This document shows positions 54,827 through 63,050 of a DNA stretch of 64,000 bases, piece after piece (the stretch's first letter is position 1; each line of letters begins with the position of its first letter). The notes beneath the pieces are model-generated. The model was given only the letters and a program-made list of their open reading frames with translations. It was not told the origin of the DNA and made no database searches. Source of the DNA: Patiriisocius marinistellae (GTDB lineage: Bacteria; Bacteroidota; Bacteroidia; Flavobacteriales; Flavobacteriaceae). A program made the position numbers and the translations under genes. Where the stretch lies: the NCBI RefSeq assembly GCF_009014635.1, contig NZ_BKCF01000004.1, positions 248,001-312,000 on the forward strand. The letters run 5' to 3'.

Positions 54827-55282
54827 ATGCAATCTAAAGCCACAACCCCAGAACAGTATCTAGCAGAACTTCCCGAAGAACGCAAAAATATAGTCTCAAA
54901 ACTTAGAAATATTATTCTCAAAAATCTTCCAGATGGTTTTGAAGAATGCATGAATTATGGCATGTTGGGTTACGTTGTCCCCCATTCAATTTATCCTAAT
55001 GGCTACCATTGTGACACCACTCAACCATTACCATTTATGAACCTAGCTTCACAAAAAAACAGTGTTAATTTATATCATTCTGGTATTTATAGTGATCCTG
55101 AGCTTTTAAAGTGGTTTACCGAAGAACACAGCAAAGTCATTAAAACAAAGCTAGATATGGGAAAAAGCTGTATTCGATTTAAAAATGAAAGCCGCATTCC
55201 ATTTGACCTCATTGGTCAATTAGCAAGTAAAACAACTGTTAATGAATGGATTGCCACCTATGAAAGTGTTATAAAAAAATGA
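54827..55282 (+). CDS. DUF1801 domain protein
   Basis: A 151-residue protein: TTPEQYLAELPEERKNIVSK, the DUF1801 core NLPDGFEECMNYGMLGYVV, CDTTQPLPFMNLASQKNSVN and MGKSCIRFKNESRIPFDLIG. The domain is the YdhG-like fold of unknown biochemical role. I start at the ATG at 54827 (MQSKATTPEQYL); the frame is open 29 codons upstream, but that stretch is AT-rich and reads as non-conserved. The stop TGA overlaps the ATG of the DUF1853 gene, so the two are coupled. Confidence 0.85.
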   Translation: MQSKATTPEQYLAELPEERKNIVSKLRNIILKNLPDGFEECMNYGMLGYVVPHSIYPNGYHCDTTQPLPFMNLASQKNSVNLYHSGIYSDPELLKWFTEEHSKVIKTKLDMGKSCIRFKNESRIPFDLIGQLASKTTVNEWIATYESVIKK

Positions 55283-56124
55283 GAGGTTCTAAAAGTTCTT
55301 CGGAAATGAATAACATCGTAGCTCATTTTCTTAATATTCCAGTAGTTGATTTATTTTCTAAAAAATTTCCATATCAACCATTTATATTTCCAGAAGAGAA
55401 GATTGATAAAATTACTTCGGAAATTTCTGGCGTTCAACTACCTAATATTATTCTAGGAAAGCAAGCTGAATTTCTTTTTGAATTGTTACTAAAAAATTCT
55501 AAAACAATTGAATTACTTGCTGCTAACATCCAGATTAATGCTAAAAAACAGACTATTGGCGAACTTGATTATTTAATTAAAAATAAACTTAGCAACCAGA
55601 TCATTCACATAGAACTAGCCTGCAAATTCTATCTTTTTGACGAGTCTAGTAGTACAACTTTTGAAGAAAAATGGATTGGACCCAACCGAAAAGATACACT
55701 GTTTGACAAAGTAGTAAAATTTAAAAAAAAACAATTTCCGCTACTTTTTAACCCATTTGCTACTCCCTCATTAGAAGCGGCAAAAATTAATACTGAAAAA
55801 ATATTTCAGCAATATTACTTAACCTCATCTTTTTATGTTCCTAAAAGGTTTGATGTTCAAAAGCTTCCTACAGCATACCAACAATGTATTGTAGGCACTT
55901 GGGTTTATTTTGAAGATTTAATTTTTGAAGATGACTGTAAATATGCTATGCCTTCAAAAAGAGAGTGGTTATTACCATCTTCTAAAATTGTAGAATGGTT
56001 TAACCCATATGAAATTAAGGCTAAAATTTCCGAAGAAATAAAAAATAAAAGAGCGCCGCAGGTTTATAAAAAACAGGGCGCTCAAATTTCAAAATTCTTT
56101 GTTGTTTGGTGGAATACTCAATAA
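55279..56124 (+). CDS. DUF1853 family protein (possible nuclease-like fold)
   Basis: A 281-residue protein matching DUF1853, with IGELDYLIKNKLSNQIIHIE and the following LACKFYLF core and KWIGPNRKDTLFDKV. E95, D97, E112 and K116 could form a PD-(D/E)xK-like site, but the E-x3-K spacing is unusual, so this is tentative. The ATG at 55279 overlaps the DUF1801 stop; a second ATG at 55306 is possible. Three CTTCGGAAAT motif copies (55298, 55415, 56026) lie inside this one gene, and its 3' end also contains the terminator of the convergent peptidase gene. Confidence 0.75.
   Translation: MRGSKSSSEMNNIVAHFLNIPVVDLFSKKFPYQPFIFPEEKIDKITSEISGVQLPNIILGKQAEFLFELLLKNSKTIELLAANIQINAKKQTIGELDYLIKNKLSNQIIHIELACKFYLFDESSSTTFEEKWIGPNRKDTLFDKVVKFKKKQFPLLFNPFATPSLEAAKINTEKIFQQYYLTSSFYVPKRFDVQKLPTAYQQCIVGTWVYFEDLIFEDDCKYAMPSKREWLLPSSKIVEWFNPYEIKAKISEEIKNKRAPQVYKKQGAQISKFFVVWWNTQ
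56051..56083 (-). terminator. Terminator for the M28 peptidase, inside the DUF1853 coding end
   Basis: GAGCGCC (56051-56057) and GGCGCTC (56077-56083) form a perfect 7-bp GC-rich stem with a 19-base loop. On the minus strand it is followed by TTTTATTTTTT, so it is a good intrinsic terminator 46 bases past the peptidase stop. It overlaps the last codons of the opposing gene. Confidence 0.7.
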
Positions 56125-56128
56125 CACA

Positions 56129-57544
56129 TTAATTTTTAATTTGTGCTGCTGAGTTTTTAACACCATATTTATCCATTAAATAGATAAGACTTGTCATTGT
56201 GGCAGCTCCAAGTTCTAATTCTCTTTTATTGACTGCATCAAACGTGTCACTTTCTGCATGATGGTAATCAAAATAACGCTGAGAATCTGGACGTAATCCA
56301 GCTAAAACTATCCCGTCCTTTTTTAATGGACCAATATCTGCTCCACTACCTCCCTTTTCAAAATAATGAATTAGGTAGGGCTTAAATAATTGCTCCCAAC
56401 TCTGGATTTGAGCAAAATTTGCATCGTCGCAATCAAAAGAAAATCCTCGTGGGGTAAATCCTCCACTATCACTTTCTAAAGCAAAAACATGATTTTCTTT
56501 TTTAAGGTTAGCTTGAGTAGCATACTCACGACCTCCTCGTAATCCGTTTTCTTCATTCATAAAAAGTACCACTCTAATGCTATGCTCTGGCTTATAACCA
56601 GTTTTTTTCAATAAACGCAACACATCCATTGATTGTACTACTCCTGCCCCATCATCATGCGAGCCATCACCTAAATCCCAAGAATCCAAGTGTCCACCAA
56701 CAATCATATATTTATTAGGGTATTTACTCCCTGTGATTTCTCCAATAACGTTGTGTGACTGTACATCTGGAAATACTTTACAATTTTGTTTAAAATAGAA
56801 ATTTAAATTTGGGATTAATTTTAAGGTATTACTCAATTTGTCTGCGCCGTTGGTACTAATTGCACAGGCAGGAATTCTCTGGCTTTCTGGCAAATCACCG
56901 TAACTCATAGCTCCTGTGTGTGGAAAATCATCTTGACGAAGATTCATACTACGTACTACAATCCCTACTGCGCCATATTTTGCAGCTTCGGCAGCGCCGC
57001 TATACCGCTGATCTACACAACCACCGTAGGCTTCAAAAGTATGAATCAAATCTGCCTGCATTGGTCGATTATAGAACACTATCTTTCCTTGAATCTTTTC
57101 TTTTCCTAAAACGGCTAATTCTTCTAAACTTTTTACTTCAATAACTCCCGCTTTTAAACCAGCATTAGGAGTTGCAACCGAACCTCCTAAAGCACAAATA
57201 TCCATTATACTTGTAATTCCGGGACCTGTTTCCATAAAAGAATACTCTTTTAATCCTCTCACCCATTTAGGAACCATAACTGGTTGCAACCACACTTTAT
57301 CTAACCCTAATTTATCAAGTTCTGCTTGCGTATATTTTACGGCTTTTTCTGCATTTGCTGATCCAGAAAGACGTCCTCCTATTTTATTTGAAAGATGGTC
57401 CAACCAATCATAACTTTTACCGTCAAGTAATGATGCATTATAAATTTTACGTAGTTGTATAGAGTCTTCTTTATTTACTTTTTGAGCAAACAACACAGTA
57501 GTTGTTAATAGTAGGATGGTGAAAATAGAAATTTGTTTTTTCAT
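56129..57544 (-). CDS. M28 family metallopeptidase with PA-like insert
   Basis: A 471-residue exported zinc peptidase with a signal peptide (FTILLLTTTVLFAQ, about residues 7-20). The di-zinc site residues are visible: H and D in VGGHLDSWDLGDG, the DD in SHDDGAGVVQS, the EE in LFMNEENGLRGG, D in ALESDSGGF and the last His in FDYHHAESD. Residues about 120-260 form the PA-like insert domain. The layout resembles plasma glutamate carboxypeptidase. It acts in the periplasm or outside the cell; substrate unknown. Confidence 0.9.
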   Translation of the reverse strand: MKKQISIFTILLLTTTVLFAQKVNKEDSIQLRKIYNASLLDGKSYDWLDHLSNKIGGRLSGSANAEKAVKYTQAELDKLGLDKVWLQPVMVPKWVRGLKEYSFMETGPGITSIMDICALGGSVATPNAGLKAGVIEVKSLEELAVLGKEKIQGKIVFYNRPMQADLIHTFEAYGGCVDQRYSGAAEAAKYGAVGIVVRSMNLRQDDFPHTGAMSYGDLPESQRIPACAISTNGADKLSNTLKLIPNLNFYFKQNCKVFPDVQSHNVIGEITGSKYPNKYMIVGGHLDSWDLGDGSHDDGAGVVQSMDVLRLLKKTGYKPEHSIRVVLFMNEENGLRGGREYATQANLKKENHVFALESDSGGFTPRGFSFDCDDANFAQIQSWEQLFKPYLIHYFEKGGSGADIGPLKKDGIVLAGLRPDSQRYFDYHHAESDTFDAVNKRELELGAATMTSLIYLMDKYGVKNSAAQIKN

Positions 57545-57607
57545 TCTAAAATATTAATTAGTGTAGTATCTCGTTAAAACGACTATAGTTTCATTGATTC
57601 TTTAAAT

Positions 57608-58486
57608 TTATTCCCCTTCAAGTCTAGCAATAAACTCATCTATTCTTGCCTTTGTTTTATCATCAAGTTCTGGCTCTTTTATATCATTGTATTTTTGAAG
57701 CTCTTGCAACATTATACTCGCAACGGTAAGCCTGGCAGATGGTTTATCGTCTGACGGGATAACATACCATGGAGCGTGTTCTTTTGAAGTACGGTTTAAA
57801 ATATCTTCATAACAACGCATATAATCACTCCATAAATCACGCTCATCCAAATCACCCGCAGAAAATTTCCAATTTTTATTTGTCTTTCTTAATCTACGTA
57901 ACTGTCTATTTTTTTGTTCTTCCTTTGAAAGGTTTAAAAAGAATTTAAAAATAATTGTTCCATTTTCTGCAATGGTTTTCTCAAAGTTATTAATTTGTTC
58001 AAAACGCTTGTCCCAAAATTTTTCGTCAATATCTTCTACGCTATCAACATGAGGCAAATTTTCACCCATAATATACTCAGGGTGAACTCTTGTAACTAAT
58101 ACGTTTTCATAATGTGTTCTATTAAAAACACCAAACTTTCCTCGAGCGGGCAAAGCAATATAGTGCCTCCACAAAAAGTCGTGTTTCTTCTCAAGTTCAG
58201 TAGGTACTTTAAAACTATGCACAACAACTCCTCTTGCATTAAAATCTTTAAAAACCTCGCGTATCAAACTATCCTTACCTGCTGCATCCATACCTTGCAA
58301 ACAAACTAATACTGCATATTTACCATGTGCATACAAGGTGTCTTGCAACTCTCCTAATCGCTCTCGTGTGTCTTCAAGTTCATCCTCAATATCGTCTTTT
58401 GAAGCTTTTAAATCGATAAATGTTTTAGTGTCTTCTATCGTTACTTTAGTTGTTACTTTATATTCTGAAATGTTAATGGATTTCAT
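57608..58486 (-). CDS. Polyphosphate kinase 2 family protein
   Basis: A 292-residue PPK2-type kinase. Walker A is GMDAAGKDS (residues 65-73), the lid/Walker B part is GKFGVFNRTHYENVLVTRVH, and FFLNLSKEEQKNRQLRRL and WYVIPSDDKPSARL are family motifs. It transfers phosphate between polyphosphate and nucleotides (often ADP/GDP or AMP) in the cytosol. The ending E-rich tail is normal. It stands alone; its coupling to the peptidase gene downstream is only by direction. Confidence 0.9.
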   Translation of the reverse strand: MKSINISEYKVTTKVTIEDTKTFIDLKASKDDIEDELEDTRERLGELQDTLYAHGKYAVLVCLQGMDAAGKDSLIREVFKDFNARGVVVHSFKVPTELEKKHDFLWRHYIALPARGKFGVFNRTHYENVLVTRVHPEYIMGENLPHVDSVEDIDEKFWDKRFEQINNFEKTIAENGTIIFKFFLNLSKEEQKNRQLRRLRKTNKNWKFSAGDLDERDLWSDYMRCYEDILNRTSKEHAPWYVIPSDDKPSARLTVASIMLQELQKYNDIKEPELDDKTKARIDEFIARLEGE

Positions 58487-58611
58487 AAATTGCTATTGTT
58501 TTATGTTACGTAAAATACGGAAAAAGATTCTAAAACTATCAAGTAGTTAATAGACGATAGTCGATGATTTTATATTACAAAATTTTTTAAAATTACTTCT
58601 AAAATTAAAAA

Positions 58612-58644
58612 ACCTGTAACAATCTTTAATGGATTATCACAGGT
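58612..58644 (-). terminator. Intrinsic terminator after the sigma-54 activator gene
   Basis: On the minus strand ACCTGT and ACAGGT pair with a further imperfect inner stem, followed by TTTTTAATTTT. It lies 41 bases past the stop of the 58685 gene. Confidence 0.7.
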
Positions 58645-58684
58645 ATTAAATCTTTAAAATTTTCGCGGAAGCTAAAATATAGTT

Positions 58685-59848
58685 TTATTTAGTAGCAAAA
58701 AGTTTTACATCGTTTTCACTTACTTCCTCTCCACCTAAAATTATAAGACGCTCAATTACATTACGAAGTTCACGAATGTTTCCAGTCCAGTCGTACTCTT
58801 GAAGTAATTTAATAGCTTTTTCAGAGAATTTTTTCTGAGATGTTCCATGTTCATTAGCTATACGCTTTGTAAAATATTCAATCAATAATGGAATATCTTC
58901 TCTACGCTCATTCAATGCTGGCACTTTTATCAAAATCACTGCAAGACGATGGTATAAATCCTCTCTAAAGTTCCCTTCGGCAATTTCCTTTTTTAAATCT
59001 TTATTAGTTGCAGCAACTACACGTACATCTACTTTAATATCCCTATCACTCCCTACACGTTGCACTTTATTTTCTTGTAATGCTCTAAGTACTTTTGCTT
59101 GAGCAGAAAGGCTCATGTCACCAATTTCATCTAAAAAAATTGTTCCTTTATTTGCAGCTTCAAATTTTCCTGCACGATCTTTATTTGCTGAAGTAAACGC
59201 TCCTTTTACATGACCAAATAACTCACTTTCAATAAGCTCGCTAGGTATCGCAGCACAATTTACTTCAATCATTGGGCCTTTGTGGCGATCACTTTTTTGA
59301 TGAATCCAGTGCGCTACTAATTCTTTTCCAGTACCATTAGGCCCCGTAATAAATACCCTTGCTTCGGTTTGAGCAACTTTTTCAATCATCTCTTTGATAT
59401 TGACAATGGCATCACTCTCACCAATCATTTCATAATTTTTACTCACCTTTTTCTTAAGACGCGTGTTTTCTACGACAAGCTCTTTTCTATCTAATGCAAT
59501 ACGAACAGTATTTAAGAGACGATTTAAGTCTGGTGGTTTTGAAATGTAATCAAAGGCTCCTAAACGCATTGTATTAACCGCAGTATCTAAGTCGCCGTGG
59601 CCACTAATCATTACCATTGGTGTTTCTGGTTTGATCTTTTTTACGGCTTCTAAAACCTCAACACCATCCATTTTAGGCATTTTGATATCGCAAAGTACTA
59701 AGTCATAATCATTATCTTTTATGAGCTCTACTCCTGCAAGACCATCTTCGGCTTCAGTAACTTGATATGTGTCATTTTCCTCGCTTAAAATTTTAACGAG
59801 TACACGACGTATTGCCGCTTCATCTTCGATGATTAATATTTTAGGCAT
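58685..59848 (-). CDS. Sigma-54-type response regulator (NtrC-like) lacking a DNA-binding domain
   Basis: A 387-residue response regulator. The receiver domain (1-120) has phospho-acceptor D54 in LVLCDIKMPKMDG. The AAA+ domain has Walker A GPNGTGKE (169-176), the sigma-54 loop as GAFTSA instead of GAFTGA (216-221) and Walker B GTIFLDEIGD (235-244), then NIRELRNVIERL. It stops at residue 387, right after the AAA+ domain, with no Fis-type helix-turn-helix. Activators without a DNA-binding domain can act from solution. The outer-membrane barrel gene is 10 bases upstream; no histidine kinase gene is adjacent. Confidence 0.9.
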   Translation of the reverse strand: MPKILIIEDEAAIRRVLVKILSEENDTYQVTEAEDGLAGVELIKDNDYDLVLCDIKMPKMDGVEVLEAVKKIKPETPMVMISGHGDLDTAVNTMRLGAFDYISKPPDLNRLLNTVRIALDRKELVVENTRLKKKVSKNYEMIGESDAIVNIKEMIEKVAQTEARVFITGPNGTGKELVAHWIHQKSDRHKGPMIEVNCAAIPSELIESELFGHVKGAFTSANKDRAGKFEAANKGTIFLDEIGDMSLSAQAKVLRALQENKVQRVGSDRDIKVDVRVVAATNKDLKKEIAEGNFREDLYHRLAVILIKVPALNERREDIPLLIEYFTKRIANEHGTSQKKFSEKAIKLLQEYDWTGNIRELRNVIERLIILGGEEVSENDVKLFATK

Positions 59849-59858
59849 ATTTAATTAT

Positions 59859-60770
59859 TTAAATTTTTATTTTGATACCTCCACGGGTATAAAAACTTCC
59901 TGTGTCATTGATAGTAAATACATCATCATCATTTGCATCCCTTAATCTTACGTCATTGATTATAGTATGACCTCCATATACGTAGAACAAAACATGATCA
60001 ACAAACTCCCATTCATATCCTAAACCACCTAATAATGTTGTAAAACCTACATTTGAAGCTATTTTTTTTTCATTATTAGCTAATGTAACAACAGTATCAT
60101 CTTGGATATTTGCAAAAAAACCATCGAGCGTTACAAATCCTTGAAGCTCCATATCTTTTACAAATTCCCATTTTACATTAGATTTAGGAACTCCAAGACC
60201 AAAACTCCATTTTGGAGCGAACTCTCTATAATAATTTATAAATGGCAATGGAAATGGACGACCTGCTGTAGTAGAGTAATTTAGTCCTAATACTAACCTC
60301 CATGGTTTACGATAATTATCTTTTTCATCATCTCCAGTTTTATCCCAAATTAAATAACCGCTTCCACCAAAAATAATATCTTCCCCTGTCAAACTAGTAT
60401 TAAAATTTGATGCAGCCTTAACTTCTCCTTGTAGCGCCCATCTTAAATCACTGTTTTTAAATTTGTCTGTATACCCAAGGCTAAATGTAAAAGATTGATA
60501 ATGCTCTAAGTCTGTTTTATTTATCGCAGCAAGTGTTGCGGGATCTTCTAACTTTAAGAAGAAGTTACGATACTCAAATCCAGTAACAATATAACCATCT
60601 TCTCTCACTTGAAATGGAACATTGACAAAAGCCCGAAAACGTTTAAAAGAGTTTTCAGAATTTCCCTGAGGAAAATAAGTATATTCAACCCTACCTAAAT
60701 CTGTAAGTTGCGCATAACAAAACGGTGCTACCCCCAAGAGGAGAATAGCAATTAAAAAACTTCTCTTCAT
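59859..60770 (-). CDS. DUF6268-type outer-membrane beta-barrel protein
   Basis: A 303-residue exported protein with a signal peptide (FLIAILLLGVAPFCYAQ, residues 4-20) and strand-rich sequence from RVEYTYFPQGNSENSFKRFR through alternate aromatic/hydrophobic strands to a C-terminal GGIKIKI. The pattern fits the DUF6268 family of outer-membrane barrels in Bacteroidota; confidence in the family name is moderate. It lies between the MscS gene and the sigma-54 activator on the same strand with short gaps, so the group may share regulation. Confidence 0.7.
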   Translation of the reverse strand: MKRSFLIAILLLGVAPFCYAQLTDLGRVEYTYFPQGNSENSFKRFRAFVNVPFQVREDGYIVTGFEYRNFFLKLEDPATLAAINKTDLEHYQSFTFSLGYTDKFKNSDLRWALQGEVKAASNFNTSLTGEDIIFGGSGYLIWDKTGDDEKDNYRKPWRLVLGLNYSTTAGRPFPLPFINYYREFAPKWSFGLGVPKSNVKWEFVKDMELQGFVTLDGFFANIQDDTVVTLANNEKKIASNVGFTTLLGGLGYEWEFVDHVLFYVYGGHTIINDVRLRDANDDDVFTINDTGSFYTRGGIKIKI

Positions 60771-60794
60771 AAATTGAATGATATTATTTAAGGC

Positions 60795-61730
60795 TCAATC
60801 TACAGATAAGTTGTCTGAATTTTGATTATTTGAATCTAAAGTATTGTTAAAAATATGTACATCTCTTTGTGGGAAAGGAATACTTATTTTATTCTCCCTG
60901 AACAAGTTATCAATTCTGAAACGAATTTCACTTTTTATTCTTGGGTCTGCAAAACTATCATTTAAAAAAAATAAAACGCTAAAAACCAATGCAGAGTCAC
61001 CAAAATCTTCAAAAAGAACAAAAGGTTTTGGACTTTTTAAAACACCTCTTTGCTCATGTACGCTTTGTATTAATAATTTTTCAACAAGTTTTGTATCGCT
61101 TCCGTATGCAACTCCAACACGCACAAGTTCTCTAGTTGTACGGTGATTTTGGGTATAGTTGTAAATTGTCTCGGTAATAAATTTGTGATTGGGGATTATA
61201 ATAATTTTATCATCTCTTGTAATTGCTCTTGTAGTTCTAAGCTTTATATCAATGATACGACCTACTTTGCCATCTACCTCAATAATATCACCCACTAATA
61301 GAGACTTATCAATTATAATAAAAACACCTCCTATTACGTCTTGAAACAATTCTTGCAGCGCAAGACCAAGTCCAACTAATAATGCTGCTGAAGCTGCTAA
61401 GAAAGGAGTAATATTTATACCAGAGACACTAAGCACTACAAATATTACTACTACATAAGTAATATATTTGATAAATTTAAAAACACTAATAAACTTATTA
61501 GTATCCTGCGTGTCCATTTTTCGGGTAAAGAATACTCTAATCCATTTCAACACAAAAGTTGCTAATAAAAAAGCTAAAACGACAGCAATAATAGCCCAAG
61601 GAGTAATTTTTACTAAATGTTCTTTGTCACCAAATTCAATAATTTCATAACTCAAAAAATCTTGAATGGTTCCCCAAACATCTTCCTCAACAACCTCTTT
61701 TATTTTATCAGCAACTTTTTCTTCTTGCAC
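60795..61730 (-). CDS. Small-conductance mechanosensitive channel (MscS family)
   Basis: A 311-residue channel. Three membrane helices are present (about 43-62, 85-105 and 112-140); the last is the pore helix LAASAALLVGLGLALQELFQDVI with the small-residue Gly/Ala pattern that packs the pore. The cytosolic MscS beta domain follows (LVGDIIEVDGKVGRIIDIK, and IIIIPNHKFITETIYNYTQ), then the alpha/beta C-terminal domain ending in RENKISIPFPQRDVHIF. The start is a GTG. It releases solutes on hypo-osmotic shock. Six bases separate it from the ABC permease stop. Confidence 0.92.
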   Translation of the reverse strand: MQEEKVADKIKEVVEEDVWGTIQDFLSYEIIEFGDKEHLVKITPWAIIAVVLAFLLATFVLKWIRVFFTRKMDTQDTNKFISVFKFIKYITYVVVIFVVLSVSGINITPFLAASAALLVGLGLALQELFQDVIGGVFIIIDKSLLVGDIIEVDGKVGRIIDIKLRTTRAITRDDKIIIIPNHKFITETIYNYTQNHRTTRELVRVGVAYGSDTKLVEKLLIQSVHEQRGVLKSPKPFVLFEDFGDSALVFSVLFFLNDSFADPRIKSEIRFRIDNLFRENKISIPFPQRDVHIFNNTLDSNNQNSDNLSVD

Positions 61731-61736
61731 GTGTTT

Positions 61737-63044
61737 CTAGTATTTAAGCCATTTAATTAACTCCTTATATGTTGGTTTTTTTCCGTACATTAATATTCCT
61801 ACACGATATATTTTTGCAGCAAACCAAACAATCCCCATAAAAGTAGCAAATAAAATGACTACTGAAATTATTTGTTGCCAAATAGGAACTCCAAAAGGAA
61901 TTCTCATCAACATTACCACTGGTGAAGTAAATGGAATATAGCTAAAAATTTGTGCCACAATACCGTGTGGATTTTCAATAACAGTAAAGAAACCTACATA
62001 TACAGCAAGAATTAACGGCATTAAAATAGGTAACATAAACTGCTGTGTATCTGTCTCACTATCTACTGCTGCACCAATTGCCGCATATAAAGAAGCATAT
62101 AATAAATAACCACCTATAAAGAATAGCAAAAACATTATAATTAAATTAATAAGTGGTAAACTCTCATAAGCGCTATAAATTTTCATAGCCATATCTGGAG
62201 AGCCTGTTGCGCCTTGTGCTATCATTTCTTGTTGTTGTGCCTGCATCGCTGCGGGATCAATTCCAAAAATTAATGTAACAACAGTACTCAATATTGTTAT
62301 CAAAACTACCCAAGCTACAAATTGAGTTACTCCCGCTAGAGACGTTCCTATAATTTTACCTAGTAGTAACTTAATAGGCTTTACTGAAGAAATAATTATT
62401 TCAACAATTCTACTTGTCTTTTCTTCAATAACACTACGCATAATCATATTACCATAAATAATGATAAACATAAAAAGCAAGTAACCTGCTGCCCCACCAA
62501 AAATTAACTTTGCAAATGAACCTTCTTTTGAGGTTTCTTCTCCCTTAAATGATTCCTGTCTAGTCTCCACAATAACGCGTAATTCTTCAATGCGAGAAGC
62601 ATCAATATTATTTTCTTTTAAAATAGCGCCATTAACCTTATCCTCAATATTATTTTCAATTTTAGAAATAACACTTAGTGAAGGTGATTCTTCTGAATAA
62701 AATGTGGTTTGTTTCGCTAAATCTGTAATGTGGAGGGTCTTTGGAATATGTAATAATCCATAATTTCCTGAATCCTCATTGAGTTTTTTGGCTTCTTCTA
62801 GCGTAATACCCGAAAGAATATTAAATTTTTGAGTATCTGTATCTTCAAAATCACTAGCAAACATGCCACTTTCATCTAAGACCGAAATTGTACGAACTTT
62901 GTCATTATTAACACTTGACAAATAACCTACTAATGCAAAAATACCCACAAATATTAACGGACTCAAAAAGGTCATTATTATAAAAGACTTGTTGCGTACT
63001 TTATTAATATATTCTCTCTTAATAATTAAAGGAAGGTGATTCAT
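61737..63044 (-). CDS. ABC-2 type transporter permease (NatB-like)
   Basis: A 435-residue permease with one N-terminal helix (IIMTFLSPLIFVGIFALVGYL, about 22-43), a large extracytoplasmic loop (45-180) and five C-terminal helices. Motifs such as MRSVIEEKTSRIVEIIISSV and KIIGTSLAGVTQFVAWV identify it as the NatB/YhaP type of ABC-2 permease. It pairs with the ATPase encoded seven bases upstream. In this family the exported substrate is sodium or a drug; here unknown. An MscS channel gene follows at once. Confidence 0.9.
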   Translation of the reverse strand: MNHLPLIIKREYINKVRNKSFIIMTFLSPLIFVGIFALVGYLSSVNNDKVRTISVLDESGMFASDFEDTDTQKFNILSGITLEEAKKLNEDSGNYGLLHIPKTLHITDLAKQTTFYSEESPSLSVISKIENNIEDKVNGAILKENNIDASRIEELRVIVETRQESFKGEETSKEGSFAKLIFGGAAGYLLFMFIIIYGNMIMRSVIEEKTSRIVEIIISSVKPIKLLLGKIIGTSLAGVTQFVAWVVLITILSTVVTLIFGIDPAAMQAQQQEMIAQGATGSPDMAMKIYSAYESLPLINLIIMFLLFFIGGYLLYASLYAAIGAAVDSETDTQQFMLPILMPLILAVYVGFFTVIENPHGIVAQIFSYIPFTSPVVMLMRIPFGVPIWQQIISVVILFATFMGIVWFAAKIYRVGILMYGKKPTYKELIKWLKY

Positions 63045-63050
63045 AACTGT

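Larger units (their letters stand above)
124..56035. repeat. Dispersed 10-mer family CTTCGGAAAT (18 exact copies)
   Basis: Exact copies read on the plus strand start at 124, 3366, 7775, 12280, 14607, 25177, 26714, 42490, 55298 and 55415. Reverse-complement copies (ATTTCCGAAG) start at 150, 3957, 8835, 12606, 16630, 22826, 35790 and 56026. Fourteen lie in genes and four in short gaps. Inside genes the motif is read in several frames and both directions (FGN, TSEI, ISEE, FPK), so it is a DNA-level signal. The base after the core is A or T in 16 of 18 copies. Near copies are few (27377, 44233, 51123). Confidence 0.8.
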
